A stretch of 64,000 nt of DNA from NCBI GenBank assembly GCA_028714375.1, contig JAQTMK010000003.1, forward strand, positions 16,721 through 80,720. Reading direction: 5' to 3'. Under the pieces are notes generated by a model. That model did not search any database, was not told where the DNA came from, and was given only the letters and a program-made list of their open reading frames with translations. A program made the translations under genes and the position numbers. Position 1 is the stretch's first letter; every line of letters begins with the position of its first letter. This document shows, piece by piece, positions 17,397 to 25,900 of this stretch. The stretch comes from Candidatus Nanoarchaeia archaeon. Its GTDB lineage: Archaea > Nanobdellota > Nanobdellia > SCGC-AAA011-G17 > JACPNG01.

Positions 17397-17780
17397 ATGC
17401 CACACCAATGCGTCAGATGTGGGAAATTATATGTTGATGGTTCAGCAGACATTCTTAAAGGGTGCTCTTCTTGCGGAGGAAGATTTTTCTTTTTTGTAAA
17501 GGAAAATGATCTTAAAAAAGCAGAAGAGATAACTGTAAATCTTTCTGTTGAAGACAAGGACCAGATAGTCAAGGACGTAATGGACATAATTGGTATTGAT
17601 GATATGGATAAACCAGTTATTCTTGACTTGGAATCAATAAGAATTCTTGAACCTGGAAAATATGAACTTGATGTTGTTGAATTATTCAAGGGAAAACCTT
17701 TGGTTTACAGGTTAGAAGATGGTAAATACATAATTGACATTGCTTCTACTTTTGAATCCAGCAAGAAAAAACAGAATTAA
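17397..17780 (+). CDS. zinc-ribbon protein (DUF2072-like), third gene of the GTPase trio
   Basis: 127 residues. The N-terminal zinc ribbon is MPHQCVRCGKLY...CSSCGGRFFFF, followed by an acidic helical linker. The C-terminal domain contains DLESIRILEPGKYELDVVEL and GKPLVYRLEDGKYIIDI, typical of the archaeal Zn-ribbon proteins paired with the small GTPase. It converges on the terminator at 17806-17842. Confidence 0.82.
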   Translation: MPHQCVRCGKLYVDGSADILKGCSSCGGRFFFFVKENDLKKAEEITVNLSVEDKDQIVKDVMDIIGIDDMDKPVILDLESIRILEPGKYELDVVELFKGKPLVYRLEDGKYIIDIASTFESSKKKQN

Positions 17781-17805
17781 TTCTATATATGTATATATTA
17801 AGAAT

Positions 17806-17842
17806 GAAAAAAGAAAGACCCAGTCAATAATGAGAGGGTCTT
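17806..17842 (-). terminator. hairpin + U-tract terminator
   Basis: AAGACCC (17815-17821) pairs with GGGTCTT (17836-17842), and on the minus strand TTTCTTTTTTC follows, then TATATACATATATAG. It ends the 75-aa gene at 17857; the zinc-ribbon gene converges here from the other side. Confidence 0.7.
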
Positions 17843-17856
17843 GAAAGAAGAGATTG

Positions 17857-18084
17857 TCAACTAACCTTGGTTTTTTTAGGTTTCATATATTCATGTTCAA
17901 GTTTCATATATGTATTAACAGATTTAGATTTTGGTCCATCAGGTCCCAGAAAATTAAGTATTTTTTGAAGCCCCTGATCTCCTGCAAAAGGAACTCTTTT
18001 ACCTCCTGCTTGGGAATTTAGCTTAGACTCATTACAACCTCTTCTTCTCTTAAGATAACGAACAACAACTACCCCTGATCCCAT
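17857..18084 (-). CDS. 75-aa basic protein of unknown function
   Basis: Starts MGSGVVVVRYLKRRRGCN and ends in KPKKTKVS; Lys/Arg-rich, one Cys, no membrane segment. The start is supported by a strong ribosome site AGGAGGT about 9 nt upstream, and the stop lies just before a terminator hairpin. A leader of about 125 nt with several pairing options precedes it. Family not recognised. Its position behind the XPD-like helicase on the same strand is probably independent, as it has its own TATA box at about 18233-18243. Confidence 0.6.
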   Translation of the reverse strand: MGSGVVVVRYLKRRRGCNESKLNSQAGGKRVPFAGDQGLQKILNFLGPDGPKSKSVNTYMKLEHEYMKPKKTKVS

Positions 18085-18210
18085 CCGAACTTAACCTCCT
18101 AGTAAATTAAGGTATTTCAGACCTTCCAGCCATATCAAAAAGTAGAAGACACGAATGTCTAAAAAAATCAGGAAAAAAATCCCTGTTACGAGGCTGGAAA
18201 GCCTAAAAAT
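18085..18210 (-). promoter_or_regulatory. structured 5' leader with competing stems
   Basis: On the minus strand CTTTCCAGCC near the 5' end can pair with GGCTGGAAGG 65 nt later, enclosing hairpins AGACA-TTCG-TGTCT-like and CAGG...CCTG; alternatively AGGCTTTCCAGCCT folds on itself. Near the start, AAGGT-CTGAAAT-ACCTT competes with ACCT pairing to the AGGT of the ribosome site. This is the arrangement of a translational switch or autoregulatory leader. The folding was done by eye. Confidence 0.5.
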
Positions 18211-18243
18211 GTTTATTTTAGAACACATACTTTATTTATAAAT

Positions 18244-20103
18244 CTATTCTTTTATGCCGTCAAAGAAATCCCTTATCTCAACTACGGGGCTGTTGCTTAT
18301 TTTTATGTGCCAGTTCTTTGGAAAACATGTCCTATACTTGCTTTGGATATATCTCTCATCAACAAAAAGTATAACTCCTTTGTCAGTCTCAGACCTTATA
18401 CATCTTCCAGCATTCTGGACAGTCCTTAGCATAGCAGGATAAATATACCCGTATTCCCATCCTTTGTTAAACCTTTTCTGATAATAATCAATTAATTCAT
18501 TTGTCTTTAAGTCAGGTTTAGATAAAGGTAATCCAATCACAATAACGCCTTTAAGATAATCCCCAGGAAGATCAATACCTTCACCAAGAGAACCAGAACT
18601 TACAGCTAATATTACAGCACCAGAACCAGAATAAGATTTAAATTTGTTAATTAAATCCTCTTTCTCAACATTGCTTAGTCCAGGACTTTCCAAAAATATT
18701 GTTCTTTCAGAATAATCCTTGAAAAAAGGATAAACATAATCTCTTAATTCATAGCTTGGGAAAAATATGATTGAATTCCCAGGTATAGCATTTATGAGTG
18801 CAGAACTTAAAACTCCAATCTTCTGAAACATTTCATTTCTTCTCTCACTGAATTTGGTAGTGGTTTTAGGAACAATTAAATTAAGTCGATTCCTTTGAGG
18901 AAATGGATCTTCATATTCTTTAAGAACAGCATCTATTCCCAAAACATCCTTATACATTTCTAGAGGATTTAAAGTTCCAGACATCCCAATAGTTAAAGCA
19001 TTTGAAATTCCTTTAAACAGCATAGAAGGGTCTAAACAATGATAAGATAAAGTAATTACAGCATTGTCTTTTTTGTCAAATCCCTTGCTTATGATTCTTG
19101 TATAACCTAAATCTTCACCCTGCCAAAACTCTATGAACTGGGCAATAGACAAACAGAAACTTCTTCTCTTTAGATCCAAAACCTGCTCACCAACAAATTT
19201 TAAATTCCCTAAAAACTCATCATAGTCCAGAATCTCTTTGACCTTGTTGTTAAAATAATCCTTGCTTAATTTAGATTCCATAACATCAATAGGAACTTCC
19301 TGTGCTAGTTTTTCCAAAACAGTTCTGAGTTTGTCTATGTCTTCAGAAATTTCTTTGTAACCCAAATCTCTTGCCTCTTTAACAGAATTATTTACAATAA
19401 ATGTGCTTAAACTGCTTGACATTAATTCTCTTATCCTTTCTGGTAAATTATGTGCTTCATCAAATATTATAATAGAGTTCTCCAATGACTTCTCAGTTTT
19501 GTTAAATAAATTTTCCCTGATAAAAGGATTTAAAACATGAAAATAATCAGCAATTATTACATTTGCTTCCTTGGCTAATAATAAAGTTACTTCATAAGGA
19601 CATAATTTGGACTCGCTGCATATATCACATACTTTTTCAACTTCAGTAGCCTCATTCATTGTTTCCAGAGCTCTTCTTACTTCCATATTTAATTCAGATT
19701 TTCCTTTTGTTCTTGTATAAAATTCACAATGATCTCTTTTTATAGCCTCTTTGCAGTATTCAGCAAATTCCCCAGCGCTTAACTGATCAACTCCGGAAAC
19801 AAGACACATCCATTTTTTTCCTATAAAATCAGCAACTTTAAATTTTAAATTATGTTTTTGCTGTATCTTCCTTAATGTCTCAATAGCAATCTTATGCTGT
19901 GTATGTCTTGAAGTTAGAAAAAACAAAGTTTTCTTGTTTTCAATAGCATAAGTAAGAGCAGGAGCTAAAGCAGCAGCAGTCTTCCCAATCCCTGTAGGTG
20001 CATGGATAAGTATGTGTTTATTTTGTTTTAGACTGTCCAAAATATCATTCATCAGCCCTTTCTGTATTTCTCTTATTTCATCATGCGGAAAAAATATATT
20101 CAT
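18244..20103 (-). CDS. XPD/DinG-family DNA helicase
   Basis: 619 residues, superfamily 2. Walker A HAPTGIGKTAAA near residues 34-45, DEAH box FDEAHNLPER, four Cys in the XPD-like iron-sulfur region (WMCLVSG, CKEAIKRDHC, VCDICSESKLC) and motif VI QNAGRCIRSETDKG. Family role: 5'-3' unwinding in repair. The length is close to archaeal XPD. The region upstream on the minus strand faces AlaX divergently. Confidence 0.9.
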   Translation of the reverse strand: MNIFFPHDEIREIQKGLMNDILDSLKQNKHILIHAPTGIGKTAAALAPALTYAIENKKTLFFLTSRHTQHKIAIETLRKIQQKHNLKFKVADFIGKKWMCLVSGVDQLSAGEFAEYCKEAIKRDHCEFYTRTKGKSELNMEVRRALETMNEATEVEKVCDICSESKLCPYEVTLLLAKEANVIIADYFHVLNPFIRENLFNKTEKSLENSIIIFDEAHNLPERIRELMSSSLSTFIVNNSVKEARDLGYKEISEDIDKLRTVLEKLAQEVPIDVMESKLSKDYFNNKVKEILDYDEFLGNLKFVGEQVLDLKRRSFCLSIAQFIEFWQGEDLGYTRIISKGFDKKDNAVITLSYHCLDPSMLFKGISNALTIGMSGTLNPLEMYKDVLGIDAVLKEYEDPFPQRNRLNLIVPKTTTKFSERRNEMFQKIGVLSSALINAIPGNSIIFFPSYELRDYVYPFFKDYSERTIFLESPGLSNVEKEDLINKFKSYSGSGAVILAVSSGSLGEGIDLPGDYLKGVIVIGLPLSKPDLKTNELIDYYQKRFNKGWEYGYIYPAMLRTVQNAGRCIRSETDKGVILFVDERYIQSKYRTCFPKNWHIKISNSPVVEIRDFFDGIKE

Positions 20104-20194
20104 AAGCTATATAGCATTTTTAATAATTAAAAGATTTCTGTTTTGCTTTATATGGTTTGGAAAGATTTTTAAAGTTCTTATTTACTTAAAAAGC

Positions 20195-20899
20195 ATGCAA
20201 CCAGGCTATTTAATTGACTCCTACAGGCATGAATTTGAAACCAAAATAAAATCTGCAGATAGTAAAAATGTTATTCTTGAACAGACTTATTTCTATCCTA
20301 ACTCTGGCGGTCAGTTAAATGATTTGGGAACAATTGAAGCTGAGGATAGAGAAACCTATAATGTTGTTTTTGTCTGTAAAAAAGACGGAAATATCAGTCA
20401 CGAAGTGGACAAAGAAGGATTAAAAGAAGGAACTAAGATAAAATGCAGGATTGACTGGAAAAGAAGACATCTGCTGATGAGATACCATACTGCTTCACAC
20501 ATTCTTTCACAATTTTTATTTAAAGAAACAGGAGCTTTGATTACAGGGAATCAGTTAGATCTGGATAAATCACGAATAGACTTTTCCTTGGAAAATTTTG
20601 ACAGGGATTTGATGATGAGTTTTGAATCAAAAGTAAATGAATTCTTGTCTAAAAACACAGAAGTTAAAACTTATTTTTTACCAAGGGAAAAAGCCATGGA
20701 ACTTCCAACTATTTCAAAATTAGCTAAAGGTCTAAGTGAGGACATAAAAGAAATAAGGATTGTTGAAATAAAAAATTTTGATATGACTGCCTGTGGTGGA
20801 ACTCATGTTAAAAACACTTCTGAAATTGGAAAAATAAAAATAACAAAACTTGACAACAAAGGTGGAGACAGAAGAAGAATTTATTTTGTTCTTATTTAA
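20195..20899 (+). CDS. alaX: alanyl-tRNA editing protein AlaX
   Basis: 234 residues, trans-editing deacylase for mischarged Ser/Gly-tRNA-Ala. The zinc ligands HTASHILSQ (HxxxH) and CGGTHVKN (CxxxH) and the N-terminal TYFYPNSGGQ are present. The true start is ATG 20195: the frame is open further upstream but that part overlaps the divergent helicase gene, and a TATA-like TTTTTAAAG lies about 27 nt before this ATG. The 3' end overlaps the convergent Kae1 gene by 8 nt. Confidence 0.93.
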   Translation: MQPGYLIDSYRHEFETKIKSADSKNVILEQTYFYPNSGGQLNDLGTIEAEDRETYNVVFVCKKDGNISHEVDKEGLKEGTKIKCRIDWKRRHLLMRYHTASHILSQFLFKETGALITGNQLDLDKSRIDFSLENFDRDLMMSFESKVNEFLSKNTEVKTYFLPREKAMELPTISKLAKGLSEDIKEIRIVEIKNFDMTACGGTHVKNTSEIGKIKITKLDNKGGDRRRIYFVLI

Positions 20900-21878
20900 T
20901 CCAGCTAACCTCAACTTCATCAATTCTCCATTTAGGTAAAATATCTATTTCGTCTAAATCTAAGAAATTTTTGTCAGATTTAAACTGCAACATTCCCTGC
21001 CAGGCAATCATGGCCGCGTGATCTCCGCAGTGTTTTAAAGGAGCAGAATAAAACTTAGCTTTTCTTTGTTTGCACATTTTATCCAACATCTCACACAATC
21101 TTTTATTTGCTGCAACACCGCCAATAAGCAAAACCTCTTTTTTGTTGCAGTGGGCCAAAGCTCTTTCAGCAACTTCAGTCAGCATTGAAAAACAGGTTTC
21201 CTGAAGAGAATAACATAAATCTTCTTTACCAATCCCTTTTTTATGTGATTGGATAGCATAGGTAACAATGCCTGAAAAACTCAAGTCCATCCCTTTTACA
21301 ATATAAGGTAACTCAATATATTTTCCTTTTTTGGCTAATTCTTCAATCTTGGGACCAGCAGGGAATCCTAGATTAATGTCTCGTCCAAATTTATCAAGTG
21401 CATTTCCCATTCCGACATCAAGAGTCTCTCCAAAAATTCTGTATCTTTCAGATTCATATGCAATTATCTGAGTATTTGCTCCAGATACAAAAACAAAAAC
21501 CGGGTCTTTGGTTTTGGTTAATAATTTCCCGATTTCCAGATGAGCACATATATGATTTGAACCCACTAAAGGAATTTGTAATTTAGATGCTAATTCTTTT
21601 GCCTTTTCCTTTCCAACAACCAAACTTGGGGGCAATCCAGGACCTTGTGAAAAAGTAATAAAATCTAAATTTTTTTCTTTAATCTTAGCTTCACTTAAAG
21701 CCCTAAGAATAATTTCATCTGCATATTTTCTGTGATGCTTGGCAACATCGCTGGGATTCATTCCACCTTTTTCTGTGGTAAATGTTTTATTTACATTGCT
21801 TAATATTTTTCCTTTATCGTTTACAATCGCAGCTCCAAATGTATGTGCAGTGCTTTCAATACCCAATCCAATTACCAT
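20892..21878 (-). CDS. kae1: tRNA N6-threonylcarbamoyladenosine synthase Kae1
   Basis: 328 residues; catalytic subunit of KEOPS, adding threonylcarbamoyl to A37 of ANN-reading tRNAs. Features: GLGIESTAHTFGAAI start, iron ligands NHICAHLEIG (HxxxH), FSQGPGLPPSL, FVSGANTQI and GGVAANKRL. The ATG at 21878 gives the canonical N-terminus; the frame runs open further upstream only because it crosses the tRNA-Pro gene. No fused Bud32 kinase is present. Confidence 0.95.
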   Translation of the reverse strand: MVIGLGIESTAHTFGAAIVNDKGKILSNVNKTFTTEKGGMNPSDVAKHHRKYADEIILRALSEAKIKEKNLDFITFSQGPGLPPSLVVGKEKAKELASKLQIPLVGSNHICAHLEIGKLLTKTKDPVFVFVSGANTQIIAYESERYRIFGETLDVGMGNALDKFGRDINLGFPAGPKIEELAKKGKYIELPYIVKGMDLSFSGIVTYAIQSHKKGIGKEDLCYSLQETCFSMLTEVAERALAHCNKKEVLLIGGVAANKRLCEMLDKMCKQRKAKFYSAPLKHCGDHAAMIAWQGMLQFKSDKNFLDLDEIDILPKWRIDEVEVSWIK

Positions 21879-21910
21879 TTGATTATCAAAATTCTTTAAT
21901 TTAAAAAACT

Positions 21911-21985
21911 TGGGGCTACCAGGATTCGAACCTGGGTCGCCGGACCCCCAGCCCGGAATCATAGACCAGACTAGACTATAGCCCC
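21911..21985 (-). tRNA. tRNA-Pro(GGG)
   Basis: The acceptor stem GGGGCTA/TAGCCCC has discriminator A. The T arm is CCAGG-TTCGAAT-CCTGG and the anticodon stem CCGGG/TCCGG holds loop CTGGGGG (anticodon GGG). No intron. It sits 32 nt upstream of kae1 on the same strand, so the tRNA may share a transcript. Confidence 0.93.
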
Positions 21986-22011
21986 ACAAACTACTAGAAA
22001 AAGATTAAGAT

Positions 22012-22284
22012 TTAAACCTTACTCTCAAGATTAACTTCATCAGATAAATAATTTTCCAATCTTTTTATTACTTCGCTTGTGAAATCATTCCTATTCTTAT
22101 AATTAAGCAAAAAAATGTTCAGGGAGATATTCTCTTTTATCTTAACATTATGACGGACCTGCCCTTTAAGAACTTCAGAAAGGACATTTGAAAGTTTACT
22201 GTCATAATCTACCTTATATTCATCACAGGCGCTTCTGTAGATCTTATCAACCTCTCCGTCCATTATGTCTTCGAATGTTGTCAT
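22012..22284 (-). CDS. small helical protein downstream of primase, 90 aa
   Basis: An acidic, mostly helical protein of 90 residues (MTTFEDIMDGEVDKIYRSAC start). Its ATG overlaps the end of the primase-like gene by 4 nt, so the two are translationally coupled. Archaeal primase genes are often coupled to GINS genes, and size and helical content would allow a reduced GINS-like subunit, but I see no diagnostic motif and leave it unassigned. Confidence 0.55.
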   Translation of the reverse strand: MTTFEDIMDGEVDKIYRSACDEYKVDYDSKLSNVLSEVLKGQVRHNVKIKENISLNIFLLNYKNRNDFTSEVIKRLENYLSDEVNLESKV

Positions 22285-23165
22285 GTTCTTAGTTTTTTAG
22301 GGATTTTTTTAGAAAACAAATTTAAATCCTTTATAACTTTATCCATATTATATCCTCTAAGTTTTTTAACGAGATTCTTATCGTCCAGATCTTTAACGCT
22401 TAAAGGCAAAGCTATGCCAACAACTTTGAATTTTTTGATATTTAAAGAAAATGGTGCTCTTGCTAGTTTTCCGGACGGAGTTTGAGAAGGATCTATATTA
22501 ATAAAACCTTTAACTTTCTCATGACCTCCAATGGTTTTTATCCCAGTTTTTTTGGAAATATCATTAGCCCATCTTCCAGTAAAACTTTCCAAAGGTTTTG
22601 ATTTGGAAAACATTAAATATTTCCTATAAAATTCAGAGCTAACTTCTTTTTTCAAGAATAAATAAACATGGAAAGAATGTCCTGTCCACATGGGCATTAA
22701 ATCATAATTAATTAATCTATTAAATTCTTTGTCTTTTTTGATTAAATAAACAAATTCCTTTGTAACAATTCTTGCCTTCTCAGAACTTAAGTCTCCGCAG
22801 TCAATGTCAAAGAATATCCTTTCAATTTTCTTATTAATTCCTTCATTGTTTGTTGCATACAAAAAATCAATAAGTTTTCTCGGAACAAAATAATCCCATA
22901 TCTTAATCTGAACTTTGTTTAGTTTCCCTTTAACATCAGTCAGACTCTTATTTCTTAGTTTCAACATGTCTTTATTAACATTTTTAACAATTTCAGAAAC
23001 ATAAAGCGGTTCTTCTTTAGATCCTCTTTTCAATATTTTTCCAATATTGCTTCCGGGCAGACTAATTCTTGTTGCAATTTCTTTTTTGTCAAGAAACCTA
23101 ATTAATTTTTTAGAAACTAGAGAATAATAAGGTAAAACATCCCTCTCTTTTTTTCCTAAATCCAT
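22281..23165 (-). CDS. archaeo-eukaryotic primase superfamily protein
   Basis: 294 residues. The catalytic Asp pair is in IERIFFDIDCGD (about 118-129), followed by MWTGHSFHVYLFLKK (the His motif) and FINIDPSQTPSGKLARAPFS (third acidic and basic motif). This is the AEP core order shared by PriS and LigD-type polymerases. It is shorter than usual PriS and lacks an obvious zinc stem. It is likely the replicative primase small subunit of this lineage, but a repair-type AEP is possible. No large subunit is visible in the window. Confidence 0.72.
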   Translation of the reverse strand: MDLGKKERDVLPYYSLVSKKLIRFLDKKEIATRISLPGSNIGKILKRGSKEEPLYVSEIVKNVNKDMLKLRNKSLTDVKGKLNKVQIKIWDYFVPRKLIDFLYATNNEGINKKIERIFFDIDCGDLSSEKARIVTKEFVYLIKKDKEFNRLINYDLMPMWTGHSFHVYLFLKKEVSSEFYRKYLMFSKSKPLESFTGRWANDISKKTGIKTIGGHEKVKGFINIDPSQTPSGKLARAPFSLNIKKFKVVGIALPLSVKDLDDKNLVKKLRGYNMDKVIKDLNLFSKKIPKKLRT

Positions 23166-23210
23166 CTAATATCTTAGAATCTAATCATATAAAACCTTTT
23201 TGATAAAAAC

Positions 23211-23238
23211 AAAAAAAGGGTGGGAGTTGTGGTTCCCA
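23211..23238 (-). terminator. hairpin + U-tract terminator
   Basis: TGGGA-ACCACAAC-TCCCA on the minus strand is followed by CCC and seven T. It follows the YchF-like gene (ending at 23312) and separates it from the primase gene. Confidence 0.6.
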
Positions 23239-23311
23239 TCAAAACATATTAATTGAGCCAGAGATTTATAAATCTTCCCATAGATGATGTTTTAATTTTA
23301 AAGTAGCAGTT

Positions 23312-24499
23312 CTACTTCTTACTCATTATCTCAATAACGTCCAAATGCTGTAATTTATGGTCTTTACCCATTGGGAGCCTTTTTTTAACATCCATCGCTT
23401 TGATAAAATTATCCCCAAAGTCAGTATGTAACTTATATGCAAAATCCAAAGCAGTAGAACCTGGAGGCATCAAAAAACAATCAGGCAAAACATTGCCTTT
23501 GGAGTCTTCAAGCTTGTTCATTCCACCAGGAAATATGGCAATATACCTTAACACATTAAAAACCGCAGTATTCAAGACAGATTGTATTCCAGTTCCATAA
23601 TCAAACTGATCAAGAATATTTTTCTTTATTCTTTCAAGACCTTGCTTTTGTCTTTCATTTAAATCACCAGTAATCTTAAAATCTTTGTCTCCAGGTAGGT
23701 ATTCAATCAGACCTTTCTTTGAAGCCTCTCTTAAAGCTAACTCATAATCTCCAGAACATGGAATTATGGTTAGGTTAGGATATCTTTCTTTTAGTCTTTT
23801 AAAATTTTCTTTTCCTTGTTCAATATCAATTTTGTTTGCAGCAATAACAATTGGTTTTGTTAATATTCTTAAGTTTCTTGCTAGCTTTTTCTTTTCTGCT
23901 TCTTTCCAGGACATAAAATCATCAGTTAAACCTTGAACAGAATCTTTAACCATGTCTTCCTTAACACCCAATCCAGAAAGCTGTTTAGCCAAGGCTTTTG
24001 GAATTCCTGTTTTTTCCTGCTGAGTTTGTCTTGTAAATTTATCCCATCCTTTATTTAAAATCTGATAATACCACATATCTAACTCAAATTCTAAAAACTC
24101 AATGTCTTTTTCAGGATTATAACTTCCAATAGCTACAGGCTCTCCATTCTCATTCAGACTTCCAGATATGTCAACAACATGTATCAAAACATCTGCCTGT
24201 CTTAAATCATCTAAAAACTGATTTCCACGTCCTTTTCCTTTGTGTGCATCAGGAACTAATCCAGCAACATCTATGATTTGGACAGGAACAAACCTCTTAT
24301 GGTTAATACAATGACCAAATCTTGGATTACATTGAGTATGAAAAAAAGAATCTATGCAGTCAATCTTGACATAACCCACACCCTCGTTTTTATTTATAGT
24401 TGTAAATGGGTAGTTTGCTATTTCAACATCAGCCAAAGTTGCAGCCTTAAAGAAAGTTGACTTTCCTGCTGAGGGTTTACCTACAAGTCCGATTATCAT
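23312..24499 (-). CDS. YchF/OLA1-like GTPase with TGS domain
   Basis: About 395 residues. G1 GLVGKPSAGKST, G3 DVAGLVPDAHKGKGRG, G4 NKID (AANKIDIEQG), and a C-terminal TGS domain (MPPGSTALDFAYKLHTDFG). This is the archaeal Obg-related group, ribosome-associated NTPases. Three in-frame ATGs occur (24517, 24508, 24499). The last is chosen because TTTATAT near 24527-24533 would place transcription start just before it, and it gives the tight MIIGLVGKPSAGK start. Confidence 0.9.
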   Translation of the reverse strand: MIIGLVGKPSAGKSTFFKAATLADVEIANYPFTTINKNEGVGYVKIDCIDSFFHTQCNPRFGHCINHKRFVPVQIIDVAGLVPDAHKGKGRGNQFLDDLRQADVLIHVVDISGSLNENGEPVAIGSYNPEKDIEFLEFELDMWYYQILNKGWDKFTRQTQQEKTGIPKALAKQLSGLGVKEDMVKDSVQGLTDDFMSWKEAEKKKLARNLRILTKPIVIAANKIDIEQGKENFKRLKERYPNLTIIPCSGDYELALREASKKGLIEYLPGDKDFKITGDLNERQKQGLERIKKNILDQFDYGTGIQSVLNTAVFNVLRYIAIFPGGMNKLEDSKGNVLPDCFLMPPGSTALDFAYKLHTDFGDNFIKAMDVKKRLPMGKDHKLQHLDVIEIMSKK

Positions 24500-24550
24500 A
24501 AAACTCATTCGAAACATTTAAATATAAACTTTTGGTTTTTTGAACTAGTT

Positions 24551-24648
24551 GGACCCGTAGCTTAGCCTGGCTAGAGCGCCGGTCTTATATGACCACTTTC
24601 GGTTTCTAAGAAAGCCGGAAGTCGTGGGTTCGAATCCCACCGGGTCCA
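24551..24648 (+). tRNA. tRNA-Ile(UAU) with 23-nt intron
   Basis: The acceptor stem GGACCCG/CGGGTCC has discriminator A. The D arm GCTTAGCCTGGCTAGAGC and T arm GTGGG-TTCGAAT-CCCAC match archaeal tRNA-Ile. The anticodon stem is CCGGT (24579-24583)/GCCGG (24614-24618). With an intron at 24590-24612, at the canonical 37/38 site, the loop is CTTATA-A and the anticodon UAU. Other intron placements would give Leu or Ser anticodons, which lack support because there is no long variable arm. Confidence 0.85.
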
Positions 24649-24698
24649 CTTTTCTTAATCAAAACCTTTATAAATATAGTTTTGAAAAATCTCATTAT

Positions 24699-24773
24699 GC
24701 TCCGGTAGTGTAGTCCGGTCAATCACCTCGGATTTTCGATCCGATAACCCGGGTTCAAATCCCGGCCGGAGCA
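24699..24773 (+). tRNA. tRNA-Glu(UUC)
   Basis: The acceptor stem GCTCCGG/CCGGAGC has discriminator A. The anticodon stem TCGGA/TCCGA holds loop TTTTCGA (anticodon UUC). Standard T arm, no intron. A TATA-like TTTATAAATA lies at 24667-24676. Confidence 0.95.
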
Positions 24774-24828
24774 GTAATATTTAACAATAATCTTTTTATA
24801 CCTTCTAAAATTAAAATATTTGATTAAA

Positions 24829-25857
24829 ATGACACAAATTCTCATTACAGGAGGAGCAGGATATATAGGATCCATGTTATATCTAAGACTAAAACAATTA
24901 AATCATAACCCAATAATATATGACAATCTAACCTATAATCAAACTTCCTTAGAAAGAATAAATGCTATTTTAAAAAACAGAATTCCAATAAAAGATGCTC
25001 TAACAATAAATCCAAAAGACTATGAAAAAATAGATTATGTTCACGGAGACATCAGAGATAAAGAAAAACTAGAAGGGTTATTTAAAAAATATAACTTTGA
25101 TTTTGTTTTCCACTTTGCAGATATTGTGGGTTATTTCCCCTGTGAAGACCAGAAAGATCTAAGCCACGAAATCTCAACAAAAGGAACAAAAATTATAGCA
25201 GAATTATGCAAAAAACACGACTCAAAATTAATCTATAATTCAACTTCAAGTATCTATGGTTTGTCTCCAACAGAAAATCTAATTGATGAGGATTTTGAAA
25301 TTAAGGAAATAAAAGATCAGTATTCAAAAAATAAATTTGAATCAGAACAGATAATCAAAGAATTAAATCCTGATCATGTAATCCTAAGACCCGCAACAGT
25401 CTCCGGGTTATCTTTAAGAATGAGACCAGATCTTTTACCAAATCATTTTACTTATAGGGCCTGGCTAAAAAGAAATTTGGCAGTTTCAGATCCAGGTCAT
25501 TATAGGGCATTCATAGAAATCAATGATATGATAGATGCCTATGTCTTAGTTCTGAACAATTTCAAAAAAGGAACTTACAATCTCGGTTCATTAAATCTAA
25601 CAAAACTAGCCGTTGTAAACGAGATTGAAAAACAGTTCAACAACCTAAAACTAAGCATAGTTCAAAATATTGGGGACAAAAGAAACCTAAAAATTGATTC
25701 TTCTAGATTCTGTAAAACCTTTGATTTTAAGCCAAAAAGAGACTTTGAAGATATAATCGTGCCAATGATAAATTTCCTTGAAAAAGAGGGAGATTTTTTC
25801 AACAAGAAAGAGTATTTAAATATGACTAGGGAACAATGGAAAAAACTCATGGAATAG
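24829..25857 (+). CDS. NAD-dependent sugar epimerase/dehydratase (SDR)
   Basis: 342 residues, extended short-chain dehydrogenase fold. N-terminal NAD motif ITGGAGYIGS, then YVHGDIRD, the catalytic Ser region NSTSSIYG and a Tyr-x3-Lys equivalent in QYSKNKFESEQ. Similar to UDP-glucose 4-epimerase/GDP-sugar enzymes used for surface glycans; the exact substrate cannot be read. ATG 24829 is preferred to TTG 24820. It stands alone after two tRNAs. Confidence 0.85.
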   Translation: MTQILITGGAGYIGSMLYLRLKQLNHNPIIYDNLTYNQTSLERINAILKNRIPIKDALTINPKDYEKIDYVHGDIRDKEKLEGLFKKYNFDFVFHFADIVGYFPCEDQKDLSHEISTKGTKIIAELCKKHDSKLIYNSTSSIYGLSPTENLIDEDFEIKEIKDQYSKNKFESEQIIKELNPDHVILRPATVSGLSLRMRPDLLPNHFTYRAWLKRNLAVSDPGHYRAFIEINDMIDAYVLVLNNFKKGTYNLGSLNLTKLAVVNEIEKQFNNLKLSIVQNIGDKRNLKIDSSRFCKTFDFKPKRDFEDIIVPMINFLEKEGDFFNKKEYLNMTREQWKKLME

Positions 25858-25900
25858 GCTTCCAAAACCTTTATAAACCACCAAAAATCCTCATTAAAAA

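Noticed and set aside
18046..18131. 5S rRNA-like string (CCTGATCCCATCCGAAC...TTAACC) on the plus strand
   Set aside because: The 3' half of helix III (CTCAGAAG-type segment) is missing, no helix I partner is found, and a ribosome site plus 75-aa gene on the minus strand explains the bases.
20012..20194. N-terminal extension of the AlaX frame
   Set aside because: It overlaps the divergent helicase gene, has an unnatural hydrophobic sequence and lies before the TATA box that fits ATG 20195.
21879..21989. N-terminal extension of Kae1
   Set aside because: It is the translated antisense of nothing coding: it runs through the tRNA-Pro gene, and the family start is ATG 21878.
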